Source: an uncultured Ruminococcus sp. (GTDB lineage Bacteria; Bacillota; Clostridia; Oscillospirales; Ruminococcaceae). Taken from it: 64,000 nt of DNA. Below the pieces are notes generated by a model. That model was not told the origin of the DNA, made no database searches, and worked only from the letters and a program-made list of their open reading frames with translations. The translations under genes and the position numbers were made by a program. This document shows positions 41,988 to 50,554 of the stretch, one piece after another (position 1 is the first letter of the stretch; every line of letters begins with the position of its first letter). The DNA is taken from assembly GCA_902780505.1 (NCBI GenBank), contig CACZFN010000004.1, positions 1-64,000 on the forward strand, read 5' to 3'.

Positions 41988-43160
41988 ATGGATATTATGC
42001 AGCAAGCCCTTAAAAAGCATGAAGAATGGCAGGGCAAGATAGAAGTCATATCACGTACACGCATAAATGACAGGGAAACCCTTTCACTTGCATACACCCC
42101 CGGGGTTGCAAAGCCCTGCCTTGAAATACAGGAAAAGCCTGAACTTTCATATGTTTACACAAGGCGTTCAAACCTTGTGGCTGTTATAACAGACGGCTCG
42201 GCTGTGCTCGGCCTCGGAAACATCGGCGGGCTTGCAGGAATGCCTGTAATGGAGGGTAAATGTGCACTTTTCAAGGAGTTTGCAGATGTTGATGCCTTCC
42301 CGCTGTGCATTAAGAGCAATGACGTTGACGAGATAGTGAGAACTATCGAGCTTTTATCCGACAGCTTCGGGGGGATAAACCTTGAAGATATATCTGCACC
42401 AAGGTGCTTTGAAATAGAAAAGCGCCTTAAAGAAAAGCTTGATATACCGGTTTTCCATGATGACCAGCATGGTACTGCGGTTGTAGTTACTGCTGCTATG
42501 ATCAATGCCTGCAAGTTTGCAGGAAAGAAGATGGAAGATCTGACTATAGTTATAAACGGCGCAGGCGCGGCCGGTATAGCTATATGCAAAATGCTGCTCG
42601 CTATGAATGTAAAGGAAATAATCATGTGCGGCAGTCAGGGCATAATCTGCGAGGGTGAAAAGCAGAAATATGACACACACGTTGAAATATCAAAAATAAC
42701 AAACAGGCAGAAGAAAACAGGCAAGCTTGCAGATGCACTCAAAGGTGCAGATGTTTTTGTGGGTGTTTCAAAGCCGGGACTTGTTACAAAAGAAATGGTC
42801 GAAAGCATGAACGAGAAGCCTTTCATCTTTGCCATGGCTAACCCCACACCTGAAATAATGCCCGACGAAGCTAAAGCAGGCGGCGCTTATGTTATAGGCA
42901 CAGGAAGATCCGACTTCCCGAACCAGATAAACAATGTGGTCTGCTTCCCCGGTATCTTCAAGGGGGCACTTAGTGTAAGGGCAACGGAGATAAACGAAGC
43001 TATGAAGATCGCTGCTGCACACGCAATTGCAGGGTGTGTAAGTGATGATAGGCTGAGCGCTGAATATATACTGCCTGATGCATTTGATAAATCTATCGCT
43101 TTGGCGGTTTCAAAGGCTGTTGCACAGGCAGCAAGGGATACAGGCGTAGCAAGGATATAA
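41988..43160 (+). CDS. NAD(P)-dependent malic enzyme
   Basis: A 390-residue enzyme that converts malate to pyruvate and CO2. It is of the short bacterial type. Seen are SLAYTPGVAKPCLEI, ITDGSAVLGLGNIGGLAGMPVMEGKCALFK, VFHDDQHGTAVV (metal ligands), the NAD(P) loop NGAGAAGIAICKML and FAMANPTPEIMPDEA. The length matches the roughly 390-residue form. With the OadB/OadG pump it could serve C4-acid metabolism, although the two are far apart. GAAAGGAAG stands before the ATG. Confidence 0.93.
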   Translation: MDIMQQALKKHEEWQGKIEVISRTRINDRETLSLAYTPGVAKPCLEIQEKPELSYVYTRRSNLVAVITDGSAVLGLGNIGGLAGMPVMEGKCALFKEFADVDAFPLCIKSNDVDEIVRTIELLSDSFGGINLEDISAPRCFEIEKRLKEKLDIPVFHDDQHGTAVVVTAAMINACKFAGKKMEDLTIVINGAGAAGIAICKMLLAMNVKEIIMCGSQGIICEGEKQKYDTHVEISKITNRQKKTGKLADALKGADVFVGVSKPGLVTKEMVESMNEKPFIFAMANPTPEIMPDEAKAGGAYVIGTGRSDFPNQINNVVCFPGIFKGALSVRATEINEAMKIAAAHAIAGCVSDDRLSAEYILPDAFDKSIALAVSKAVAQAARDTGVARI

Positions 43161-43173
43161 CGGAGTGATGTAA

Positions 43174-43431
43174 ATGGCAAAATTCCAGTATTTACCCCAC
43201 GGTGTATGTTCAAGAATGATAGACATTGATTTAAGCGACGACGGTATAATAAACGAAGTACGCTTTACGGGCGGCTGCAACGGCAATACAAGCGGGATAT
43301 CACAGCTTGTAAAGGGAATGTATGCCGAGGACGTTATCGAAAAGCTCAAAGACGTTAAGTGCGGAATGAAAGGGACATCATGCCCTGCACAGCTTGCACT
43401 TGCACTTGAACAGGCTCTTGAGGAGATCTGA
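43174..43431 (+). CDS. TSCPD domain protein
   Basis: An 85-residue protein of the stand-alone TSCPD type (TIGR03905-like). Conserved cysteines are in HGVCSRMIDI, FTGGCNGNTSGI, VKCGMKGTSCPAQLA. The domain is named for a C-terminal part of adenosylcobalamin-dependent ribonucleotide reductase and may bind metal or redox partners. Its specific role is unknown. It lies between malic enzyme and the CpsB-type gene with short gaps. Confidence 0.85.
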   Translation: MAKFQYLPHGVCSRMIDIDLSDDGIINEVRFTGGCNGNTSGISQLVKGMYAEDVIEKLKDVKCGMKGTSCPAQLALALEQALEEI

Positions 43432-43464
43432 CACAGAGCGCAGAAATAGAAAGGCTAAAACAAA

Positions 43465-44181
43465 ATGATAACAGATATCCACTGCCACTGCCTGCCGGGT
43501 ATTGATGACGGTGCGCAGGACATAAAGACTTCAAAGCAGATACTTGACACTATGCGTGACAACGGCATAGAAAGGCTTGTATGCACACCGCATTTCTACC
43601 CGCATGAAAATACTATAGAGCGATTTGTCACAAACCGCAGCAATGCATACGAAAGTCTGAAGCAGCACCTTGAGGCGGGCTACCCTAAGCTTTATTTTGG
43701 GGCAGAGGTATTGTTTTCACGTTCGCTGATAGATAACCCGAAACTGCATGACCTTTGTCTGGAGGGGACTGATTATCTTTTCCTTGAAATGCCGTATAAA
43801 AAGCTTACAAGTCAGATAATCAGGGGCGTTGAGCAGATAGTAGACAATATGGAGGTAAAAGTCCTTATCGTGCATATTGAAAGATATCTGAACTTCACCA
43901 GCTGGGAAAGCCTGATGGAACTTATGTCGCTTGATGTGCTTGGGCAGATAAATGCAAAATCGCTTATGTCAATGCGTTCAAGAAAGTATGCGATAAAGCT
44001 TTTTGACGGCAATTATGCACAATTCCTCGGCAGTGATATGCATAACATGACAAGGGGCGACGTAACTGTAAACAATGCCGAAAAATACGTTGAGAAAAAA
44101 GTCGGCAAGGGGTTTTATAAGCATATAATGCATAACTGCGATAAGCTTTTTGCAAATAAGGATATTTATGATATCCGTTAA
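43465..44181 (+). CDS. CpsB/CapC-type tyrosine-protein phosphatase
   Basis: A 238-residue PHP-fold enzyme. Motifs are DIHCHCLPGIDDGAQ at the N-terminus, VCTPHFYPHENT, LYFGAEVLF, LIVHIERYLNF and FLGSDMHNM. These are the metal ligands of the manganese-dependent phosphotyrosine phosphatases (CpsB, YwqE) that control capsule-type tyrosine kinases. No Wzc/CpsD kinase or polysaccharide genes are in the window, so the partner is elsewhere or the substrate differs. Confidence 0.85.
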   Translation: MITDIHCHCLPGIDDGAQDIKTSKQILDTMRDNGIERLVCTPHFYPHENTIERFVTNRSNAYESLKQHLEAGYPKLYFGAEVLFSRSLIDNPKLHDLCLEGTDYLFLEMPYKKLTSQIIRGVEQIVDNMEVKVLIVHIERYLNFTSWESLMELMSLDVLGQINAKSLMSMRSRKYAIKLFDGNYAQFLGSDMHNMTRGDVTVNNAEKYVEKKVGKGFYKHIMHNCDKLFANKDIYDIR

Positions 44182-44195
44182 TAGAAAATTTACAT

Positions 44196-44235
44196 ACTCA
44201 CCTTTGTCGTATATTGACAAGGGTGAGTATTTGTT
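44196..44235 (+). terminator. Hairpin ending the CpsB-type gene
   Basis: A 13-bp stem, ACTCACCTTTGTC (44196-44208) with GACAAGGGTGAGT (44216-44228) and one G-U pair, followed by ATTTGTT. It contains the -35 box of the metK promoter, so the two signals overlap. Confidence 0.7.
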
Positions 44236-44242
44236 GTATAAT
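44214..44242 (+). promoter_or_regulatory. Promoter of the S-box/metK transcript
   Basis: TTGACA (44214-44219) and TATAAT (44237-44242) are separated by 17 bp: a full consensus. The -35 lies in the 3' arm of the upstream terminator hairpin. Confidence 0.88.
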
Positions 44243-44307
44243 GTTTATGTTAAATTTATCAGGCAATGCGTACAAGGCTAACGTGCGCTTTTGTGGTATT
44301 GCCGTAA

Positions 44308-44412
44308 CACCTTATCAAGAGTGGCTGAGGGAACAGGCCCGTTGAAGCCCGGCAACCTGACGAAAGTAAAGGTGCTAAATCCTGCGGAAATTTCCGGAAG
44401 ATGAGGAATTAT
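44308..44412 (+). ncRNA. SAM-I riboswitch (S-box)
   Basis: The S-box core is plain: CTTATCAAGAG, GCTGAGGGA, GGCCC, TGAAGCCCGGCAACC and the GGTGCTAAATCC segment. The closing P1 stem is CCTTATC (44310-44316) with GATGAGG (44400-44406). It lies 80 bases before metK and is followed by a terminator at 44428. When SAM is plentiful the terminator forms, so it turns off SAM synthetase expression. Confidence 0.95.
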
Positions 44413-44427
44413 TAAAACTAATTCAGG

Positions 44428-44457
44428 GCACTTCGGAATGAAGTGCTTTTTTGTTTT
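44428..44457 (+). terminator. Riboswitch-controlled terminator
   Basis: GCACTTC (44428-44434) and GAAGTGC (44440-44446) are followed by TTTTTTGTTTT. It stands between the S-box and the metK RBS, the expected expression platform. Confidence 0.9.
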
Positions 44458-44490
44458 CCGAAAAAAAACACAAGAAAGTGAGGAAAAAAA

Positions 44491-45663
44491 ATGTCAAGAT
44501 TTTTATTCACATCAGAATCAGTCACGGAGGGACACCCGGATAAAATATGTGACAGGGTTTCCGACGCGATACTCGACGCTATGCTTGAACAGGATCCTAT
44601 GTCAAGGGTGGCGTGCGAAACTGTAACAACGACCGGTATGGTAATGTGCATGGGCGAGATAACAACTAAAGCACTTGTTGATATACCGCAGATAGTAAGG
44701 GATACGGTAGTCGAGATAGGCTATGACAGGGCAAAATACGGCTTTGACGGCCATACCTGCTCGGTGTTCACAACTATAGACAAGCAGTCGCCAGATATCG
44801 CTATGGGCGTTGACAATGCCCTTGAAGGCAGGGAAGAAAATGCATTTGATACAGGCGCAGGCGATCAGGGCATAATGTTCGGCTATGCCTGCAACGAAAC
44901 GCCTGAGCTTATGCCTATGCCTATTTCCCTTGCACACAAGCTTGCAAAGAAGCTGACCGATGTAAGAAAAAACGGCACACTCCCCTATTTAAGGCCTGAC
45001 GGAAAGACGCAGGTGACTGTTGAATACGTTGACGGCAAGCCTGAAAGGATAGATGCTGTAGTTGTATCTTCACAGCATGACAGCGCTGTTACACTTGATC
45101 AGATAAGAAAAGACATAATCGAAAAAGTTATTAAGACGGTTATCCCCGAAAACCTGCTTGATGAAAACACAAAGTATTTTATCAACCCTACAGGCAGGTT
45201 CGTTGTAGGCGGGCCGCAGGGCGACAGCGGGCTGACAGGAAGAAAGATAATAGTTGATACATACGGCGGCTATTCAAGACACGGCGGCGGTGCATTCTCG
45301 GGCAAGGATCCGACAAAGGTAGACCGTTCTGCCGCATATGCCGCAAGACACGTTGCAAAGAATATCGTAGCTGCGGGGCTTGCTGACAAGTGCGAAGTTG
45401 AGCTCGCTTATGCAATAGGTGTTGCAAACCCGGTATCTATTATGGTAGACACCTTTGGGACAGGAAAGGTTTCAGACGAGAAGCTTTCGCAAGCCGTAAA
45501 AAAGGTGTTTGACCTCAGACCTTCGGCTATAATCAAGGCGCTTGACCTAAGAAAACCGCAGTACAAGGCACTTTCCGCCTATGGTCATATGGGCAGAGAG
45601 GATCTTGGCGTTGCATGGGAAAAGACAGACAAGACAGAAGAACTTTTAGCCGCTGTTGAATAA
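44491..45663 (+). CDS. metK: S-adenosylmethionine synthetase
   Basis: A 390-residue enzyme that makes SAM from methionine and ATP. Motifs are [20 protein letters not shown] (ATP/metal), the [12 protein letters not shown] loop, [20 protein letters not shown] and the phosphate-binding [19 protein letters not shown]. The length is standard. GTGAGG lies before the ATG. Control by the upstream S-box is clear. Confidence 0.98.
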   Translation: MSRFLFTSESVTEGHPDKICDRVSDAILDAMLEQDPMSRVACETVTTTGMVMCMGEITTKALVDIPQIVRDTVVEIGYDRAKYGFDGHTCSVFTTIDKQSPDIAMGVDNALEGREENAFDTGAGDQGIMFGYACNETPELMPMPISLAHKLAKKLTDVRKNGTLPYLRPDGKTQVTVEYVDGKPERIDAVVVSSQHDSAVTLDQIRKDIIEKVIKTVIPENLLDENTKYFINPTGRFVVGGPQGDSGLTGRKIIVDTYGGYSRHGGGAFSGKDPTKVDRSAAYAARHVAKNIVAAGLADKCEVELAYAIGVANPVSIMVDTFGTGKVSDEKLSQAVKKVFDLRPSAIIKALDLRKPQYKALSAYGHMGREDLGVAWEKTDKTEELLAAVE

Positions 45664-45671
45664 AAACAAAT

Positions 45672-45706
45672 CAACCCCTGCCCGGTAAGATACCAGGCGG
45701 GGGTTG
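45672..45706 (+). terminator. Hairpin after metK
   Basis: An 11-bp stem with one wobble pair (CAACCCCTGCC 45672-45682 with 45696-45706). The following TACAAAAG is not T-rich, so it may act mainly as a 3'-end stabiliser. Confidence 0.5.
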
Positions 45707-45818
45707 TACAAAAGTAACAAATAAATACTGCAAGCTAAATAATAATTTATTTACTATTCATAATATATTAACAGTATTATGCTATAATGTCCTTAATGTA
45801 AGATCTGGGGGGATATTT

Positions 45819-46304
45819 ATGAAAAAAATGGGCATACAAATGGGGCTGCTTATGGGTGTAACGCTAAGCTTCTTTCTGTCACTGACGGGGCTTTTAAGTG
45901 CGGGGCAGTTTAAGATACCGGCATTTATAACAAGCTTTCTTATAAGCTTTGTAATAAGCATGGTGATAGGTCTTATAGTTCCCATGAAAAAAGTCGGCGA
46001 CGCCGCTGTTGCAAAGGCAGGCTTACAGCCGAGAACACTTAAAGCAAGACTGCTTGAAAGCCTTATTTCTGACCTTATATACACGCCGATAATCACCTTC
46101 TGTATGGTATTTATGGCATACAGGCAGGCAACGAGCCACGGTGCGAATATACCCTTACCTGCTATGCTTATTAAATCCGAGGTGATAAGCCTTATCGTGG
46201 GATATGTGCTGATATTCATATTCCAGCCGCTGTTTTTGAAGATAGTAATGAAAAACAGCGGTATCGGCGGTCCGCCCGCAGGAAGACCGCCCGAAGACAG
46301 ATAA
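45819..46304 (+). CDS. Four-helix membrane protein, unknown
   Basis: A 161-residue membrane protein. Four hydrophobic helices are clear (MGLLMGVTLSFFLSLTGLLS; FITSFLISFVISMVIGLIVP; LIYTPIITFCMVFMAY; LIVGYVLIFIFQPLFLKIVM). It ends with a Gly/Pro tail, GIGGPPAGRPPEDR. The repeated hydrophobic pairs resemble DUF2798-type proteins, without certainty. GGGGGGAT lies before the ATG. Confidence 0.65.
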   Translation: MKKMGIQMGLLMGVTLSFFLSLTGLLSAGQFKIPAFITSFLISFVISMVIGLIVPMKKVGDAAVAKAGLQPRTLKARLLESLISDLIYTPIITFCMVFMAYRQATSHGANIPLPAMLIKSEVISLIVGYVLIFIFQPLFLKIVMKNSGIGGPPAGRPPEDR

Positions 46305-46315
46305 ATAATACAATA

Positions 46316-46342
46316 CCCCGCAGGATAGCTATTCCTGCGGGG
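46316..46342. terminator. Bidirectional hairpin between convergent genes
   Basis: CCCCGCAGGA (46316-46325) pairs with TCCTGCGGGG (46333-46342) between the membrane protein (plus) and the C39-like gene (minus). Neither side has a strong T-run. Confidence 0.65.
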
Positions 46343-46347
46343 ATGAT

Positions 46348-47901
46348 TTATTTTATATAGACACTTTGCTTGCCGAGGTCATTGTAGCGCTGTTTAAGCT
46401 TTGAATAATCATATGCCACATTGCCTTCAAGCGGATCGGATACATAAATAAGCTTTTTAACGCTGTCATAGCCTGTAAGAACTACACAGTGTTCATTATT
46501 AGGCCAGTAAACGACCTTGCCTGATGATGTATACCAGTATGTACTGTAGCTTACGGGCAGAAGTCCGTCACTCGTTATCCAAATAAGCACGGGCTTATCG
46601 TAATTGATATAATCGGTAAGAAGTGTATCAAGCTCGACACCCTTGTTCTGATATGCTTTAAGTGAAGATTTTACTGCCGAAAGGTAGCTGTTGCCAGCCT
46701 TGACTATTGCACCTGAGAAGCAGCCATAGCCGTAGTAGGATTCAGGATCGCCCGCAAAGGCTTCATCGAGGTCAGCACCGTACATAACACCGCCTGACCA
46801 CCAGAAGTTCTGCTTTGAAAGGAAATTCTTTTCCATTGTCATGATATCTACATTATAACCATAGTGTCTGAGAAGAATTGTAAGAGAGGTTATCTCACAC
46901 CCGGTCGGCAGCAGCGGCATCTGAAGAATATTTGTCACATTTATGGTCTTTTTGTCATACAGCCCGCCTAAAATATCGGCTGAAACGATGACCTTTGATG
47001 AAAGATTTGTTTTGCCCTTATATGTATTGTATGTCCTTATACAGAAATCATACTTTGTATCCTTTAGAAGATTTTTAACGTTATAGCTTGTTTGTTTAGA
47101 TATTGCAAGCGCCTTATAAGATGTGTCGGTGTGTTTTTTATAGTAGAGCTTATACCCCTCAGCACCGCTTACCTTTGCCCAGCTAAGCTTTGCACTGTAG
47201 TTTGCACCCACGACATTAAGTGACGCCTTTGCGGGGGCTGTCATTACCCATATACAGTCTGCGGTAACACTCCACGCATATTTTGAACCGTTTTTGACAT
47301 ATGCTTTTACTGTATACGCATACTTTGTATTGGAACTGCGGGAAGTATCGGTATATTTAAGAACATTGCCGAGCGTAGCTGTTATCTCCCACTTTTTTGA
47401 TGATGTATTATATCTGTACAGTCTATAGCCGCTTGCATTTTTAACCTTATTCCATGTGACTGTCACGCTCTTTTCATCAGAAGAAGCATCTGACATAACA
47501 GGCTTTGCAAGTGTGAGTCTGGGCTTTACTTCGGTTTTGTATTCATTACCGCAGCGTGTACATTTATGAAGCGTATAGCCTTTGCTGAAATAGGTAGCAT
47601 TCACAGTCGAAGTATTATAGCTGTGGCCAAGTGCGGGTATCTGTTTACCCATATAGATATCACTGTTTTCGTCAAGCCTTCGCATCTCGCCTGCTTCGGT
47701 ACAGGTAGCTGCCTTGAAGGTCTGCCATTTGGAAAACGAATGGACCGTCGTTTCCTGTTCGGCTTCACTGCTGTCTATATAAACAGTGACAGCTGTTTTG
47801 GAATCATTCTGTGCTGCGTAAGCCTTGTTTGCATCGGCACAAAAGAACGTCCCGCCCACAAGTGCAAGACACAGGCAGGCTGTTTTGAGTAGTTTTTGCA
47901 T
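46348..47901 (-). CDS. Secreted C39-like cysteine peptidase with two Fn3-like domains
   Basis: A 517-residue secreted protein. Residues 1-30 form a signal peptide (CLALVGGTFFCADANKAYAA). A Cys-rich segment follows (TCTEAGEMRR; HKCTRCGNEYKTEVKPR), then two fibronectin type III-like repeats (about 130-215, SVTVTWNKVKNASGYRLYRY; about 225-305, KLSWAKVSGAEGYKLYYKK). The C-terminal C39_2-type domain has the catalytic Cys in LPTGCEITSLTILLRHYGY, His in NNEHCVVLTGYD and Asp in VSDPLEG. Repeated TC-A-G patterns with RCG suggest a cell-wall-associated enzyme. The substrate, whether peptidoglycan peptides or a secreted leader, is not known. No ABC transporter is adjacent. Confidence 0.85.
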   Translation of the reverse strand: MQKLLKTACLCLALVGGTFFCADANKAYAAQNDSKTAVTVYIDSSEAEQETTVHSFSKWQTFKAATCTEAGEMRRLDENSDIYMGKQIPALGHSYNTSTVNATYFSKGYTLHKCTRCGNEYKTEVKPRLTLAKPVMSDASSDEKSVTVTWNKVKNASGYRLYRYNTSSKKWEITATLGNVLKYTDTSRSSNTKYAYTVKAYVKNGSKYAWSVTADCIWVMTAPAKASLNVVGANYSAKLSWAKVSGAEGYKLYYKKHTDTSYKALAISKQTSYNVKNLLKDTKYDFCIRTYNTYKGKTNLSSKVIVSADILGGLYDKKTINVTNILQMPLLPTGCEITSLTILLRHYGYNVDIMTMEKNFLSKQNFWWSGGVMYGADLDEAFAGDPESYYGYGCFSGAIVKAGNSYLSAVKSSLKAYQNKGVELDTLLTDYINYDKPVLIWITSDGLLPVSYSTYWYTSSGKVVYWPNNEHCVVLTGYDSVKKLIYVSDPLEGNVAYDYSKLKQRYNDLGKQSVYIK

Positions 47902-47914
47902 AGTGTTCCTCCAT

Positions 47915-48460
47915 CTAATCTGTAATTATTTTACCGCTAAGCGGCGAATACAAAACGACTTCACCGCACTCAAGCGATTTTTTAACATCAATTATCCGCT
48001 GATTATCAGATCCGCAGAATTGCAAAGATATATTCTTACGTTCAAGAATAAACTCGCCGTCAACAAGAACGTCGATATATCTTAGCATTTCATCAGTAAC
48101 TTCACAGCGGGCGCGGCTCTCACCAAGCAGTTCTGTATCAAAGGTATAGCCCGTATAGCACCAGACTGTCTTTTCGGGGTAAAACTGCCTTACCTTCTGC
48201 AAAAGCGGCAGAAGTGCACGCTGATTGTCAGGCTCCATAGGCTCACCGCCGAGCAGTGTAAGGCCTGTGATATAATCGGGGGCAAGCATTGATATTATCC
48301 TTTCGATAGTCTGTGCGGTAAATTCCTCACCATAGGAAAAATCCCATGTCATAGGGTTAAAGCAGCCTTTACAGTGGTGTGTACAGCCGGAAACAAACAG
48401 TGTCACCCTGACACCTTCGCCGTTTGCGATATCACAATTTTTTATCTCGCCATAGTTCAT
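47915..48460 (-). CDS. nrdG: Anaerobic ribonucleotide reductase activase
   Basis: A 181-residue radical-SAM enzyme that installs the glycyl radical on NrdD. The radical-SAM cysteines are in SGCTHHCKGCFNPMTWDF (CxxxCxxC, as is typical), with LLGGEPMEPDN for SAM binding. ATG 48460 is chosen for AAGGGGG six bases upstream; the longer frame has no RBS. nrdD is not adjacent in this window. Confidence 0.92.
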   Translation of the reverse strand: MNYGEIKNCDIANGEGVRVTLFVSGCTHHCKGCFNPMTWDFSYGEEFTAQTIERIISMLAPDYITGLTLLGGEPMEPDNQRALLPLLQKVRQFYPEKTVWCYTGYTFDTELLGESRARCEVTDEMLRYIDVLVDGEFILERKNISLQFCGSDNQRIIDVKKSLECGEVVLYSPLSGKIITD

Positions 48461-48553
48461 ATTTATCCCCCTTTTACTAAGATTTGACAAATGCTGAAAT
48501 TATATATATTATTATAACACATTTCACAGATTATTTCAATATCAATAATAAAC

Positions 48554-48582
48554 AAAAAGCCCCGCCTTGAATACGGGGCTTT
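48554..48582 (-). terminator. Terminator of the Cys-rich protein gene
   Basis: AAAGCCCCG (48556-48564) pairs with CGGGGCTTT (48574-48582), and the minus strand continues in TTTTTG. Confidence 0.85.
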
Positions 48583-48587
48583 GAAAA

Positions 48588-49370
48588 CTATCTCCTGCCG
48601 CTTTCGGGCTGGGGGGCGTCTTGTTCATTATTCTGCGGCTCGTCGCAGCAGCAGTTATTCTGAATTGCCTTCGGGAAAAATTCATTTGTCGGGAATTGCA
48701 GGTTTTCAAACAGTTCGCAGGGCGTATCTGTATTTGACGAGCATTCCTTACCCGGCAGGCAATAATCATATGAGGGTATCAGTATAGGCACAGGGCGGGA
48801 AAGCGAAACTATGGCAAATATGCCGATAGTTATAAGCACATTCTGTTCACCCTCGGTAACAGTTGACTCAACAAGCTTGGCATCAAGGCACATAGGTGAC
48901 GCCACATTTACAGATGCCACGGGAACGCTGCCGCAGTCGCAGTTGCAGGCACAGCCGCTGACAGCAGATGCCGCAGGAACAACTGCGCTCTCATTTGAAA
49001 CAAATCGCTGTGTACTGCCCTCACTGCCGTAGAGAATCACTTTTTTGCTGAATGTAGATGTGCCGTAAACAGTTTCGGGGAGAGCCTGTTCAGCCGAGTA
49101 AACATCTACTTCGGCGCGGAAAGCGTAGGTTATCTCGACTGTGTAGAACCCCTTATTGAACGGCACGGGATCGATAGTAAAGGTAACACCGGTTATAGTG
49201 ATATCCTTTGTTTTGATGTAAGCGGCATCATTGATAGTTGCCTGATCGTCAGCGCTGAAGACAAATTCAAGGTCTTCAAGGCAATCCTGTGCCGAGCAGG
49301 AATCAAACACACGCATGGCATCTACACAAACAGCCTCTTTAAAATTCCTGTTAATGCTTTGTTCGTTCAT
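48588..49370 (-). CDS. Cys-rich hypothetical protein
   Basis: A 260-residue protein with 17 or more cysteines and no signal peptide. The N-terminal CVDAMRVFDSCSAQDCLEDL is a distinctive pattern. A beta-rich middle (VTFTIDPVPFNKGFYTVEIT) follows, then CACNCDCG and a final NNCCCDEP. Proteins with this N-terminal signature are conserved in Clostridia and are often thought to be spore- or envelope-associated, a link I cannot verify. There is a strong RBS (GAGGATCTGAAT region) upstream and a terminator downstream. Monocistronic. Confidence 0.7.
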   Translation of the reverse strand: MNEQSINRNFKEAVCVDAMRVFDSCSAQDCLEDLEFVFSADDQATINDAAYIKTKDITITGVTFTIDPVPFNKGFYTVEITYAFRAEVDVYSAEQALPETVYGTSTFSKKVILYGSEGSTQRFVSNESAVVPAASAVSGCACNCDCGSVPVASVNVASPMCLDAKLVESTVTEGEQNVLITIGIFAIVSLSRPVPILIPSYDYCLPGKECSSNTDTPCELFENLQFPTNEFFPKAIQNNCCCDEPQNNEQDAPQPESGRR

Positions 49371-49390
49371 ATTCAGATCCTCCTGATAAT

Positions 49391-49419
49391 AAAATAGAGA
49401 AGTATTTTTTACTTCTCTA
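49391..49419 (-). terminator. Terminator of the his-side operon
   Basis: TAGAGAAGTA (49395-49404) pairs with TACTTCTCTA (49410-49419). The minus strand then reads TTTTATTAT. It lies after the two-helix membrane gene and probably ends the his operon transcript. Confidence 0.75.
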
Positions 49420-49454
49420 AATTATATTCAAAAGTATCTTTTTGTGTGCGTGTT

Positions 49455-49832
49455 TTATTCATTTTTGCAGGCATAAACACATAAACCGCCTATGAAAGTT
49501 ATGATAAGCCCCAGAACAAGCATAGTGCCGTTATAAGTAACAGACGGTGCAAACTTTAAGTATCTTACCGTTATACTGTCTGTAGAAACAGCAGTGCCCT
49601 TTGAAACACGCTTTGTGTACTCATGATCCTTGCCCTCAGCATTATAGGTATAGTGAACGGTATACTTCTGCTTAGCCGGTGTGATACCGGTATAATAAGC
49701 ATCGGTCTTTTGCCCGAATACAAGAATAAAAACACAAAACAGCACCATAAGCAGACCGACAGCCGCTGCAACTATACCGCACAGCTTTATACTAAACTTG
49801 CTTCCCTTAGCTGAACCTCTTATAAGCCCCAT
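49455..49832 (-). CDS. Two-helix membrane protein, DUF3592-like
   Basis: A 125-residue protein with two membrane helices (GIVAAAVGLLMVLFCVFILV; LVLGLIITFIGGLCVYAC) flanking an extracytoplasmic beta domain (YTVHYTYNAEGKDHEYTKRV), the layout of DUF3592. It begins 17 bases after the hisE stop and probably shares the his transcript. Its role is unknown. Confidence 0.6.
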   Translation of the reverse strand: MGLIRGSAKGSKFSIKLCGIVAAAVGLLMVLFCVFILVFGQKTDAYYTGITPAKQKYTVHYTYNAEGKDHEYTKRVSKGTAVSTDSITVRYLKFAPSVTYNGTMLVLGLIITFIGGLCVYACKNE

Positions 49833-49849
49833 ACGAACTCCCCTATTGA

Positions 49850-50188
49850 TCAGGTGTTTTTGTCAACGGTTTTGAACTGCTTGAGGTTGCCGATCTTTTC
49901 ATTTCTTTCATCAAGGACTTTTTCGACATCTGCCCAGTCAAGCCCCTGATTTACAGCAAGCACCATCACATGATAAAGCAGGTCATTTATTTCGTTTTTA
50001 AGCTCGTCATTATCACCGTTTTTTGCGGCGATTATAGTTTCGGCGGCTTCCTCGCCTACCTTTTTGCATATCTTATCAACGCCCTGACTGTACAGGTAGC
50101 AGGTGTATGACTTTTCGGGGGCTTCACCCTTATCATACTGCCCCTTTCTTGCCTTCAGCACCTCAAATATTTCCTGATAAACTGTCAT
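49850..50188 (-). CDS. hisE: Phosphoribosyl-ATP diphosphatase
   Basis: A 112-residue enzyme of the second step of histidine synthesis. The all-alpha pyrophosphohydrolase motifs are GVDKICKKVGEEAAETIIAA and NEINDLLYHVMVLAV. The hisI stop is next to its ATG. In this organism HisI and HisE are separate proteins, not the fused form. Confidence 0.95.
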   Translation of the reverse strand: MTVYQEIFEVLKARKGQYDKGEAPEKSYTCYLYSQGVDKICKKVGEEAAETIIAAKNGDNDELKNEINDLLYHVMVLAVNQGLDWADVEKVLDERNEKIGNLKQFKTVDKNT

Positions 50189-50536
50189 TTAATTGTCCTC
50201 CTCGTTATACATCTCGTTAAAAAAGCAGCTATAAGAACCTGTATGGCAGGCAGCGCCCGTCTGTCTGACATTCAAAAGCAGAGTGTCGTCATCACAATCG
50301 GAATATATCGACACCACCTTTTGCAGATGACCGCTTGTAGCACCTTTATTCCAAAGCTCCTGCCTTGACCTGCTGTAGTACCATGTATAGCCTGTTTCAA
50401 GTGTCTTTTTTAAGCTTTCCTTATTCATATACGCAAGCATCAAAACCGTTTTGGTATCCACTTCGTATGCTATTGCGGGGATAAGCTCGCCTTTTTTAAA
50501 ATACTTATCAAGATCATTTATATCTATCTTTACCAT
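50189..50536 (-). CDS. hisI: Phosphoribosyl-AMP cyclohydrolase
   Basis: A 115-residue zinc enzyme opening the purine ring of PR-AMP. Motifs are [31 protein letters not shown] (metal Asp cluster) and [13 protein letters not shown] (zinc Cys). It begins 18 bases after cdd and ends at the hisE start. Confidence 0.96.
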   Translation of the reverse strand: MVKIDINDLDKYFKKGELIPAIAYEVDTKTVLMLAYMNKESLKKTLETGYTWYYSRSRQELWNKGATSGHLQKVVSIYSDCDDDTLLLNVRQTGAACHTGSYSCFFNEMYNEEDN

Positions 50537-50554
50537 TATTTCATACCTTTCACA

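Noticed and set aside
41065-44181. The two PHP proteins as the missing histidinol phosphatase.
   Set aside because: Their motif order fits YciV-like and CpsB-like phosphatases better, and they are 5-16 kb from the his operon in another transcription unit.
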